Positions 1-6,378 of a stretch of 64,000 bases of DNA are shown piece after piece; position 1 is the stretch's first letter, and every line of letters starts with the position of its first letter. The position numbers were made by a program, and so were the translations under genes. This DNA is from Halobacteriovoraceae bacterium. Lineage in GTDB: Bacteria > Bdellovibrionota > Bacteriovoracia > Bacteriovoracales > Bacteriovoracaceae. Location of the stretch: the NCBI GenBank assembly GCA_002718735.1, contig PBFR01000022.1:1-64000 (forward strand), in the 5' to 3' direction. Below the pieces are notes generated by a model. It saw only the letters and a program-made list of their open reading frames with translations. It was not told the DNA's origin and searched no databases.

Positions 1-1
1 T

Positions 2-85
2 ATGAAGTTTGAAAAACTGAAATCAGTCGCTCGAACTGGTCTCTCATTGGGCTTCTTTAAGAATCGCCCACCATTAACTTTCTAG
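2..85 (+). CDS. possible 3' end of a gene entering from the left edge
   Basis: An open frame runs from the left edge to a TAG at 83-85, with an in-frame ATG at position 2. The 27 residues are basic and give no family clue. It ends tail to tail with the XRE gene, overlapping by four bases, which is common for real convergent genes here. It could be the end of a longer gene outside the window or chance. Confidence 0.3.
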   Translation: MKFEKLKSVARTGLSLGFFKNRPPLTF

Positions 86-321
86 ATCCGGAAATCTTCT
101 AAGCTATAGCCATATGCCTTAAGAAACTTAAGAGTCAGACTTGGAGTAATATCCATTCTTCCGTTTTCGACATGGTTTACAACCGCACTTGATACACCAA
201 TGATGTTGGCCGCTTTACGCATAGAAAGATTTCTAGACTCTCTTAGATACGCTAGCAGTCTTCCTTCATCTGTTAGAATTTTAGTGTCGCTTCTGCGTGT
301 CTTTTTCTTCTTTGTTTTCAC
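82..321 (-). CDS. small XRE-family helix-turn-helix regulator
   Basis: A 79-residue protein consisting almost only of a lambda-repressor-like helix-turn-helix (about residues 18-76). The core LAYLRESRNLSMRKAANIIG is followed by a recognition helix around SSAVVNHVENGR. The first ten residues are strongly basic (KTKKKKTRR). It should bind DNA, probably as a dimer, but its targets are unknown. The start is GTG at 319-321, with a GGAGGT ribosome site seven bases upstream. It sits downstream of the tmRNA 3' end, where mobile DNA often integrates, but no integrase is visible in the window. It could be a phage-type repressor, an antitoxin or a chromosomal regulator. Confidence 0.85.
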   Translation of the reverse strand: MKTKKKKTRRSDTKILTDEGRLLAYLRESRNLSMRKAANIIGVSSAVVNHVENGRMDITPSLTLKFLKAYGYSLEDFRI

Positions 322-599
322 TCTTACCTCCTTGAAAATACGTTAAGAAAAAGCCCATGCGATACACAGAGTAGTTTTTTAATATCAGTAACTTAACCTT
401 GCACTTTGACCCTTCTCCTACTCAGCGTAGTCCTCCAAAAACGCGAGTAGCCAAAAAGTTAGCCACAAATAGCCACATCGGGACAGTTTGAGACAAGTTC
501 AGACAGGTCTCAACGTCCGATTCAAACGCAAGTTACTGTAATTAAGTAGCTGATTTTAATAATGTTTAAGGAAAGAGGGCTTCCACCACCGGAATCCGA

Positions 600-972
600 T
601 GGTGGAGGTGGCCGGAATCGAACCGGCGTCCAAAGGTACTTCTGAGAGAGAGCACTACGTGTGTAGTCGCATTAGAGCAAGCGACGGCTTTGAAAGTTTC
701 GTGCCACTTACAAACCTCGGTGAAAGTTTCAACTGCGGTCCCGACTAGCAGCGAGGGCTTAGTTTTCCGACCTCCCCTCAAGAGGTCTTTACCTGCTTTT
801 TGTTATCGGTGCAGGCCCCTCAGCAAGCGCAATAATTAATTAAATTATGCAGCCATTGCGAATTCTTGTTCGTTGCCGAATAAGATGTAATCGGATTTTT
901 AACGAGGCCGTCCGATCAACCCCGACACGCGCTCAATTCGTCTGCAACCCCTGTCGAAACCAGTGCACCCCC
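600..972 (-). ncRNA. ssrA: tmRNA (transfer-messenger RNA)
   Basis: It rescues stalled ribosomes by acting first as alanyl-tRNA and then as a short message. On the minus strand the 5' end GGGGGTG (972-966) pairs over seven bases, with one G-U, with CACCTCC (610-604). An A and an encoded CCA follow (603-600). The T arm GGTTCGATTCC is present just before. The tag frame starts at GGC (877-875) and ends at TAA (847-845), encoding GNEQEFAMAA, so the full tag is probably A-GNEQEFAMAA. The Ala-Met-Ala-Ala end fits a ClpXP degron. It is the one-piece form, 373 nt. Ends were chosen from the acceptor stem pairing. Confidence 0.96.
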
Positions 973-989
973 GAATTGTAAGCTTATCT

Positions 990-1019
990 ATAATATGGTG
1001 CTTTTATGCATAATGACAA
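990..1019 (-). promoter_or_regulatory. probable sigma-70-type promoter of ssrA
   Basis: Reading the minus strand, TTGTCA (1019-1014) and TATTAT (995-990) are separated by 18 bases. The mature tmRNA starts about 17 bases after the -10 element, so a short leader would have to be removed, as expected from RNase P processing. Confidence 0.5.
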
Positions 1020-1060
1020 GGTCTGGAGTGTTAATTCTGTCCAATATAGTTGGTTAATGT

Positions 1061-1076
1061 TGGCAACTGGCCTGCA
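1061..1076 (+). promoter_or_regulatory. sigma-54 (-24/-12) promoter of the first peptidoglycan-binding gene
   Basis: The sequence TGGCAACTGGCCTGCA has the GG and GC dinucleotides exactly 12 bases apart, the sigma-54 geometry (consensus TGGCACG-N4-TTGCW). Transcription would start near 1087, 32 bases before the ATG at 1119. This argues against any start upstream of the promoter. The same kind of element precedes the genes at 1811 and 5671. Confidence 0.75.
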
Positions 1077-1118
1077 ACTGTATTTTGTACGGAAATAGCT
1101 AAACCAAAGGAGAACAAT

Positions 1119-1604
1119 ATGAAAAAAAGAAATCTATTGGCAGCAGCACTACTAATTACCTCTCTTGGAGTAACTTCTTGCGCAAGCGATGAAGAAAAAA
1201 GAGAGAAAGAACAAAGAATGGAAGAAACAGTAGAAGCTGAACAAGAAAGAATGGAAGAGTTTGGCGACGAAATGGAAGAAGAAGTTGCCCAAGCTGAAGA
1301 AAGCATTGAAGACAGTGCACAACAAATGCAAGACGATATGTCCGATAAACCATGGGCAGATCAAAGAATTAGTCTTGATAGAGCAAAAGAAGTGCAAGAA
1401 GCTCTTAAAAACAACGGCTACCAAATTGGCTCTGTTGACGGACTTATTGGACCAAAGACAATGGAAGGACTTAAAAGCTTTCAAGAACAGCATGAAAACC
1501 TAACAGCATCTGGAGAGCTAAACCAAGAAACTATCGACGCCCTAGGCCTTGATTTTAATCTTGTGCAAGCTCAACAAGAACCAAGCTCTGAAATGGCCGA
1601 ATAA
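1119..1604 (+). CDS. peptidoglycan-binding lipoprotein (one PG_binding_1 domain)
   Basis: A 161-residue exported lipoprotein. The signal peptide ends in a lipobox (LGVTSC, cysteine about residue 21), so it should be anchored in a membrane. Residues about 25-85 are a highly acidic Glu/Gln-rich, probably helical stalk. Residues about 90-145 form a PG_binding_1 domain (EVQEALKNNGY, SVDGLIGPKT, TASGELNQETIDALGLD) that binds peptidoglycan. The start follows an AAAGGAG ribosome site, and a longer frame to 1050 would begin before the promoter. It is monocistronic: sigma-54 promoter upstream, strong terminator downstream. Its C-terminal domain closely matches the second domain of the next gene. No catalytic domain is present, so a structural or tethering role is inferred. 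Confidence 0.9.
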   Translation: MKKRNLLAAALLITSLGVTSCASDEEKREKEQRMEETVEAEQERMEEFGDEMEEEVAQAEESIEDSAQQMQDDMSDKPWADQRISLDRAKEVQEALKNNGYQIGSVDGLIGPKTMEGLKSFQEQHENLTASGELNQETIDALGLDFNLVQAQQEPSSEMAE

Positions 1605-1630
1605 GCATTTTAGAAGTTAGTTCTTTAATA

Positions 1631-1659
1631 AGCGCCTCTTCGGAGGCGCTTTTTTTTTG
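1631..1659 (+). terminator. intrinsic terminator after the first peptidoglycan-binding gene
   Basis: A perfect 8-bp stem AGCGCCTC / GAGGCGCT with a TTCG loop (1631-1650) is followed by a run of eight or nine T. Confidence 0.95.
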
Positions 1660-1746
1660 CCCCGCATACTAAAATTCTTAAGATTAATTTATTTATACAA
1701 GCGTTAAAGATTAAAGAGTTCGATCCAAAAGACTTGGGGTTATTCA

Positions 1747-1762
1747 TGGCAAGGCCTTTGCA
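1747..1762 (+). promoter_or_regulatory. sigma-54 (-24/-12) promoter of the second peptidoglycan-binding gene
   Basis: TGGCAAGGCCTTTGCA carries GG at 1748-1749 and GC at 1760-1761, exactly 12 bases apart. Predicted transcription start is near 1773, about 38 bases before the ATG. Confidence 0.8.
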
Positions 1763-1810
1763 CAATTAATAGGTCACAAAAAAACTAAATAATCACCAGG
1801 AGGTTGAATT

Positions 1811-2659
1811 ATGAAACATAAAAAGACAGCTATAGCAATCGCCGTGGCGGGACTTATGGGACTATCCCCATATGCCATTGCAGGCGAAGGATGGGGCGAT
1901 AAAGCAAAACAAGAAATGGAGTCCGCAGGCGACAGTGTTGAAAGAGGCGCTGAAACCACTACAGAAAAAGTAAAAGGCTTTTTTGGCTCCGATGAAAAAC
2001 AAGAACAAGCGGCCATCTCTCCAGACAGCTTAAGCAAAGACCAAATCACTGAAGTTCAAAAAGCTCTTAACGAAAAAGGTTTTCACGCAGCTAATGTTGA
2101 CGGGGAAATGGGAGAAGAAACTTCAAAGGCCCTAAGAAACTTCCAAGAAAATGAAGGAATCACCGCCTCGGGAGAACTTAACAAAGAAACTCTAGACGCA
2201 CTAGGTGTGGATATTGATGTTAAGCAAGCACAAGAAGAGTCTGAAGTGGCACCAGTTGAGGAGCAACAAGATGACTCAATGGAAAAACAAGAGCAAACCG
2301 ATCACTCTGAACATCCAGAGAAGCAGGAATCTGAGTCTGTAGTGCCTCAAGAGCAGCAAGAAAGTGAAATGCAAAAACCTCAGGAGCAACAAGAGTCAGC
2401 ATCAGTAAGCTCCCCTTCTCCTCTTAACTCTGATCAAGTAACTGAACTTCAACAAGCTCTAAATGAGAAAGGTTATGATGCCGGCAATGTAGACGGAATC
2501 ATAGGCCCTGAAACCAGAGGAGCAATTGAGAGCTTTCAACAAGAGAAAGGGATCACCGCTTCCGGCGAGCTAAACCAAGAAACTATCGACGCCTTAGGAT
2601 TAGACGTTGATTTAAAGCAAGCTCAGGAAGAGTCTGGATCTCAAATGTTCTCAGAATAA
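1811..2659 (+). CDS. exported protein with two peptidoglycan-binding domains
   Basis: A 282-residue protein. The signal peptide (about residues 1-24, ending YAIAG) has no lipobox cysteine, so the product should be periplasmic or secreted. PG_binding_1 domains lie at about 75-135 and 205-265, each with the DG..G..T..A...FQ pattern and a T/SASGELN-ETLDALG end. They are joined by an acidic Gln/Glu linker with repeated QEQQES units. A GGAGG ribosome site precedes the ATG. It is transcribed alone between a sigma-54 element and a terminator. It is a clear paralogue of the neighbour at 1119, probably by local duplication with domain gain. There is no enzyme domain, so it may coat, scaffold or recognise peptidoglycan. 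Confidence 0.9.
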   Translation: MKHKKTAIAIAVAGLMGLSPYAIAGEGWGDKAKQEMESAGDSVERGAETTTEKVKGFFGSDEKQEQAAISPDSLSKDQITEVQKALNEKGFHAANVDGEMGEETSKALRNFQENEGITASGELNKETLDALGVDIDVKQAQEESEVAPVEEQQDDSMEKQEQTDHSEHPEKQESESVVPQEQQESEMQKPQEQQESASVSSPSPLNSDQVTELQQALNEKGYDAGNVDGIIGPETRGAIESFQQEKGITASGELNQETIDALGLDVDLKQAQEESGSQMFSE

Positions 2660-2670
2660 TTTGACACGCC

Positions 2671-2699
2671 GGCCGCCGCTATATGTGGCGGCCCTTTTT
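2671..2699 (+). terminator. intrinsic terminator after the two-domain peptidoglycan-binding gene
   Basis: A 7-bp G+C stem GGCCGCC / GGCGGCC (2671-2677, 2687-2693) is followed by CTTTTTA. Confidence 0.9.
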
Positions 2700-2711
2700 A
2701 AAAGACACTTT

Positions 2712-2819
2712 ATGAACGATATAAAAAAATACCCAGAATACAAACACAACATGCCACTTAGGGCCACAGGACTTGCGGCAGCTCTAATAGCCATTATCTT
2801 GTTCTTGCTTGCTCTCTAG
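2712..2819 (+). CDS. possible 35-residue single-pass membrane peptide
   Basis: An ATG frame 13 bases after a terminator encodes a short charged N-terminus followed by a hydrophobic stretch rich in Ala, Leu and Ile that could span a membrane. There is no convincing ribosome site, and it overlaps the end of the convergent cyclase-like gene by 26 bases. It could be a real small protein or chance. Confidence 0.3.
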   Translation: MNDIKKYPEYKHNMPLRATGLAAALIAIILFLLAL

Positions 2820-3534
2820 GAGTAAAGAGACCTTTTCTTCTATTAAGATACCAAAATAGCTCAAGGCCTTGGCAGTAACACAAATTAATACTTAAATAAT
2901 AAAGCACTCTCTCTATGGGAAGGCCAAAGAGTGAGATCCCGCTTGATAAGAATGGATTTACACCCCAATAAGCTTTATGGATGGCAAAGGCATCAATTAG
3001 ACAGAAATAGCCTGTAGAAAATAAACATGCGCTTATAAACATGCTCTTTGTTCTCCACACAAGACTTCCCCCAAAAAACCACTGTGATCCCATTACAATG
3101 CTAAACCATAATAGAATTACTCCCATGTGATTAAGAGCACGCTCTCTAAGCATAATCACACAAGTAATTGCAAGTGGAACAAGCAGTGCCACTCCCCCAA
3201 GTTTTATCCACCTAGAAGGAATTCTTACAGGATGAATCCTAGGTCTCAGAAAGTATAGAATTAAACCAGAGAACAAGCACATGCCAGCAATGAGTCCATA
3301 GATTTCAAAAGGCACAAGGCCAATCATAAACAAAGACTCGGAGCTATTAAATTCAAGAATGCCCTGTGAAGCAAGTATCTGATTAAGTGGCGCACTAATG
3401 ATGATTGTTATCGCTCCCACAGCTAAAACACCTGAGAGCACAGTTTTTATGGGATCGTTTCTTTTAAAGAGCAGTAGAAGCTCTAACACAACCCAAGGAG
3501 CGACAAAAGCGGTTATCAACTCTATATAGTTCAC
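2794..3534 (-). CDS. lycopene cyclase domain protein (CrtYcd-like, fused)
   Basis: A 246-residue membrane protein with about seven hydrophobic segments. It resembles heterodimeric-type lycopene cyclases (CrtYc/CrtYd, CarR) with the two half-proteins fused. The first half carries LVPFEIY and the second GLPIERVLYY, at positions where the family has a Pro-x-Glu-Glu motif. The second glutamate of each pair is replaced (I or R). It would cyclise a linear carotenoid at the inner membrane. It is the last gene of a three-gene unit with the crtB-like and crtE genes and overlaps crtB by four bases, so it is co-translated. A C50-type cyclase is an alternative. Family placement is moderately sure, substrate unknown. 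Confidence 0.7.
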   Translation of the reverse strand: MNYIELITAFVAPWVVLELLLLFKRNDPIKTVLSGVLAVGAITIIISAPLNQILASQGILEFNSSESLFMIGLVPFEIYGLIAGMCLFSGLILYFLRPRIHPVRIPSRWIKLGGVALLVPLAITCVIMLRERALNHMGVILLWFSIVMGSQWFFGGSLVWRTKSMFISACLFSTGYFCLIDAFAIHKAYWGVNPFLSSGISLFGLPIERVLYYLSINLCYCQGLELFWYLNRRKGLFTPREQARTR

Positions 3535-4382
3535 TCTGCCATGGCCTCTTTTAAATGAAGTCCTGGCCTCATAAATTCAATGAGAGATTTCATTGTGACT
3601 TTTGTTCTCTCAAGATGAGTTAGTTTTATATCTTCATTGAGCACTTCGTAGTTTTTTCTCTCAATCTTTTTTCCAAGCTCTCTGTAAGTGTTCATTGTAA
3701 TAAGAACACCTATTCTTGCTCGTGGCTGAATGAATCTAAGTCCTTCATATGCATGGCCATAGTAAGTATCCGCCAAGGCCAGGTACTTTTTGATGATTCT
3801 TTTTAATCCATTGGGTGTTGGGCCTTGCTTTAGCTCTTTGACGCCGTTTCTTGTGAGTTCATCTTCTGGAAAGAGAATTCTACCCTCATTTATATCTCTT
3901 AAGGCCCTAGAGCATACAGTGGTTAAGTTAATACTTAGACCTAAGTCCATAGCGCATGCAAGGGCCCTTGGGTCTTTTGCACCCAAGGTGGTGGCGACCA
4001 TCATGATGAAGGCCGCATTATTTTTATAGCAATAAACCATTAATTGATTGTGATTAAGTGGCCTTTTCTTTTGAAGCTCGTATTTTGTGGCCTCCACTAT
4101 TTCTTTGGCGCAAGAGGTCCCCATCTCAAGCCTTTTAAGAGTCTCAAGAAAGCGCACCATAAAAGTGTTGCTTGGGTTATCTAGTTCTTTTTCAAGGGTT
4201 TCAAGATCCTTTAAGGCCTGATCCTTGTCCTTTTGTCCCGCCAGTTTTTTAGTAAAACTGTAAAAGGCATAAACCATGTTTAGGTCTTGGTCATCATGTT
4301 CTTTTAGAAACTGAACGGTTCGATGAAAAATAGCACCGTAGTTCTTTCTGATCTCAATCGGGTCCGGCTCCAAATAATTCAT
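3531..4382 (-). CDS. squalene/phytoene synthase family protein with degenerate active site
   Basis: At 283 residues it has family length and fold signature: YAFYSF near residue 38-43, then DLGLSINLTT and GRILFPEDEL near 146-175. True phytoene synthases couple two GGPP molecules using two Asp-rich motifs. Here the first, normally D-D-x-x-D after YAxCRxx, reads KKLAG (residues 45-49). In the second, normally RDVxED, the sequence is SRALRD, with Arg159 in place of the first Asp and only Asp163 kept. The alignment needs no gap, so this is substitution, not misalignment. It lies between crtE and the cyclase gene, with a 4-base overlap to the latter. It may be a non-catalytic partner, a new transferase or a decaying gene. 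Confidence 0.75.
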   Translation of the reverse strand: MNYLEPDPIEIRKNYGAIFHRTVQFLKEHDDQDLNMVYAFYSFTKKLAGQKDKDQALKDLETLEKELDNPSNTFMVRFLETLKRLEMGTSCAKEIVEATKYELQKKRPLNHNQLMVYCYKNNAAFIMMVATTLGAKDPRALACAMDLGLSINLTTVCSRALRDINEGRILFPEDELTRNGVKELKQGPTPNGLKRIIKKYLALADTYYGHAYEGLRFIQPRARIGVLITMNTYRELGKKIERKNYEVLNEDIKLTHLERTKVTMKSLIEFMRPGLHLKEAMAE

Positions 4383-4412
4383 GACAGAATCCTTATTAAA
4401 AAAGTGGTTGCT

Positions 4413-5459
4413 TTATAGTTGCGCGCCATACCTTTGGCCAATAATCTGCTTAGACAGACCTTGATTTAGTTGCAAAACCGTTTCGGCCATACCATCAAGT
4501 GGTTTCAACAACTCTTCGATAAATATGCTAATTACACTCTCCACTGTTGGATTTTTTTGAAGATACTCGTGTTGTAATAGTGCGTATGACCTATCCATAA
4601 GCTCGCTTAAGGCCCTGGCCAAAGTTCCATCCCTTATAAATTGTTCTTTAATAATTAGAATCTCACCCCGTAAAATATTTTCACGCTTTCTTGATAAGAG
4701 CTTCTTAATAACTTCAAAGTTGCTTTGATTAGATTCAAGATGCTTCACAATCAAAAAGGATACCTTTCCCTCTTTAAGATCATTTCCTTGCATGTCTCTT
4801 TGTTTGTCTCCGTACAGATCTACGATATCGTCTTGCATTTGCATTAAAAGCCCTAGTTTATAAAAGATATCTTCTAGATCCACTTGGGTTTCTTCTTTGG
4901 CATTTGCAATGATTCCCACACCTTTTGCCAGGTTCGCATAAAGAGAGGCCGTTTTCATCCCTGCACATTCTAGATAACGATTTGAGATTCCCTTGCAGGA
5001 TTCTAGCTCGCTTAATTTGAACTCTCTGCACTGGCCGTCCATGACTTCAGAGGCAAGCCTGTTAAATAGAGTTATGAGCATGTGTTTTTTCTCAAGATCA
5101 AGATCTGAATTAAGAATACACTCCGATGCATTGACCATAAGAAAGTCCCCTCCGGTGATGGCAAGATTTTTAGAGAACTTTCTCCAAACACTTGGCCTTG
5201 ATCTTCTTAGGATGTCTCCATCTTGAATGTCATCATGGATAAGAGTTCCATTGTGAAACATCTCAAGCCCTGCGGCCCAACCAATGGTTGCCAAAGCATT
5301 GGCATTCAATGCTTGAGCGAGAAGCCCCACTGCCTTAGGCCTGTTTAACTTGCCCCAAGATTCAAAGTGATAATCAATCATTTTTTTCAACTCGCCGTGG
5401 GCGTTTTTCTCTACAACCGCTTTAATCAGACGTTTAGTCTCTTCTACATACAACTCCAT
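4413..5459 (-). CDS. crtE: polyprenyl diphosphate synthase (GGPP synthase type)
   Basis: A trans-isoprenyl diphosphate synthase of 348 residues, making GGPP or a similar allylic diphosphate from IPP in the cytoplasm. Both Asp-rich motifs are intact: DDIQD in LIHDDIQDGDILRR (about residue 74-78) and DDIVD in QMQDDIVDLYGD (about 213-217). A Lys follows at NDLKEGKVS. It is the first gene of the carotenoid-type operon. The ATG is preceded by GGAG. No phytoene desaturase (crtI) is in the window, so the pathway must be completed elsewhere if it works. The chain length cannot be read reliably, and an octaprenyl-type or farnesyl product is less likely given the context. Confidence 0.88.
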   Translation of the reverse strand: MELYVEETKRLIKAVVEKNAHGELKKMIDYHFESWGKLNRPKAVGLLAQALNANALATIGWAAGLEMFHNGTLIHDDIQDGDILRRSRPSVWRKFSKNLAITGGDFLMVNASECILNSDLDLEKKHMLITLFNRLASEVMDGQCREFKLSELESCKGISNRYLECAGMKTASLYANLAKGVGIIANAKEETQVDLEDIFYKLGLLMQMQDDIVDLYGDKQRDMQGNDLKEGKVSFLIVKHLESNQSNFEVIKKLLSRKRENILRGEILIIKEQFIRDGTLARALSELMDRSYALLQHEYLQKNPTVESVISIFIEELLKPLDGMAETVLQLNQGLSKQIIGQRYGAQL

Positions 5460-5571
5460 TACTTCTCCGCTTTAAAATTTGTTCAAAGTTTGCCAATCAG
5501 TGATGATTAAAGCAACGCAGTCCCTTTGCGCAAGAATTAAACCCTGGCCTGATGTTGTCTAACTTAAGTTT

Positions 5572-5591
5572 TTAGCGGATGAAATCGCTAA
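5572..5591. promoter_or_regulatory. inverted repeat upstream of a sigma-54 promoter
   Basis: TTAGCG at 5572-5577 and CGCTAA at 5586-5591 form a perfect 6-bp inverted repeat with an 8-base spacer. It ends 20 bases before the -24 element. It could be an activator site. No clear copy was seen at the other two sigma-54 promoters. Confidence 0.35.
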
Positions 5592-5610
5592 GATGCCCTT
5601 CATTATTAAC

Positions 5611-5626
5611 TGGCACAACCGTTGCA
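5611..5626 (+). promoter_or_regulatory. sigma-54 (-24/-12) promoter of the third peptidoglycan-binding gene
   Basis: TGGCACAACCGTTGCA is close to the full consensus (TGGCAC and TTGCA, GG and GC 12 bases apart). Predicted start is near 5637, 34 bases before the ATG at 5671, so the longer frame from 5644 would leave almost no leader. Confidence 0.85.
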
Positions 5627-5670
5627 ACCATTACGCTTAGATATTGGATGGAAAAACAGAGGATTTTGCC

Positions 5671-6327
5671 ATGACTATGCTTATAAAATTGATCATCGTG
5701 CTTGGTTTACTCAGTGCTTCCACAGCATGGGGCAATGGGCCATCGGTTGGACTTGATGAGAAGCTAAATAAAATAGGGCCTCAAAGACAAGTGGAAGACG
5801 GTCCTTATATAGCACCTGACACCATCTATGAAATAGCAAAAGTTCCAGACAAGACCACGGTGCTTCAGATCCAACAAAAGCTTGAAGGCATGGGCATATA
5901 TAAAGGTCCTCTTGATGGCAAATGGACCAAGAGAACCCAAAGGGCCTTAAGAAAATATCAAATGAGAGAAGGAATAGCCGCGACAGGAAAGCTGAGTGAT
6001 GAAACTTTGGCATCTCTGAACATGAAAGTTCAGGATGAGAGAAACAAGATCCAAGCGCAACAAGATTCGGATAGCGATTCACAAAACCTAACTGATACCT
6101 CTTCGCGCTCCGAAAACCTTGATGCCTACAACAAAGAACTCGTTAAAGAGGTCCAATCCAAGCTCAGTCAACTTGGTTGGGAACTTGATCAAGACGGTGT
6201 TCTAGGACTGAAAACGCAAGGAGTGCTCAAAGAATTTCAGGAAAAATCAGCTTTAAAAGTCACAGGAAACATCAATTCAGAAACTTTGAAGGCCTTGAAT
6301 ATCGAGGAAGAAAAGTTTGCTGAATAG
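5671..6327 (+). CDS. exported protein with two divergent peptidoglycan-binding domains
   Basis: A 218-residue protein with a signal peptide (about 1-20, LLSASTAWG) and no lipobox. PG_binding_1 domains lie at about 65-125 (IQQKLEGMGIY, PLDGKWTKRT, AATGKLSDETLASLN) and about 150-210 (VQSKLSQLGWE, GVLGLKTQG, NINSETLKALN). They are joined by a polar Asp/Ser/Gln linker. It should bind cell-wall peptidoglycan in the periplasm. The ATG at 5671 has an AGAGGA site at the right distance. It is the third member of the family with a sigma-54 promoter, here separated from the other two by the minus-strand carotenoid operon. No enzymatic domain is visible. Confidence 0.9.
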   Translation: MTMLIKLIIVLGLLSASTAWGNGPSVGLDEKLNKIGPQRQVEDGPYIAPDTIYEIAKVPDKTTVLQIQQKLEGMGIYKGPLDGKWTKRTQRALRKYQMREGIAATGKLSDETLASLNMKVQDERNKIQAQQDSDSDSQNLTDTSSRSENLDAYNKELVKEVQSKLSQLGWELDQDGVLGLKTQGVLKEFQEKSALKVTGNINSETLKALNIEEEKFAE

Positions 6328-6347
6328 TGTTTGGCAGGGGTGAAGCA

Positions 6348-6378
6348 GGGAGGCCGACTTGTTCGGCCTCTCTCTTTA
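6348..6378. terminator. terminator hairpin between convergent genes
   Basis: AGGCCGA / TCGGCCT (6351-6357, 6363-6369) extended by three more pairs on the outside, followed on the plus strand by TCTCTTTATT. It most likely ends the peptidoglycan-binding gene. The minus-strand peptidase ends within its tail at 6376. Confidence 0.65.

Noticed and set aside
322..599. tRNA gene or integrase remnant next to ssrA
   Set aside because: No cloverleaf could be formed and no integrase motif is seen in either strand.
566..781. 71-residue minus-strand open frame
   Set aside because: It lies inside tmRNA, whose acceptor stem, T arm and tag frame explain the sequence.
1050..1118. Longer start for the first peptidoglycan-binding gene
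   Set aside because: It would begin before the sigma-54 promoter and lacks a ribosome site. The ATG at 1119 has both a good site and a lipoprotein signal peptide.
1152..1493. Minus-strand frames opposite the acidic lipoprotein gene
   Set aside because: They mirror Glu/Lys-rich codons as Phe/Leu-rich peptides and have no start signals.
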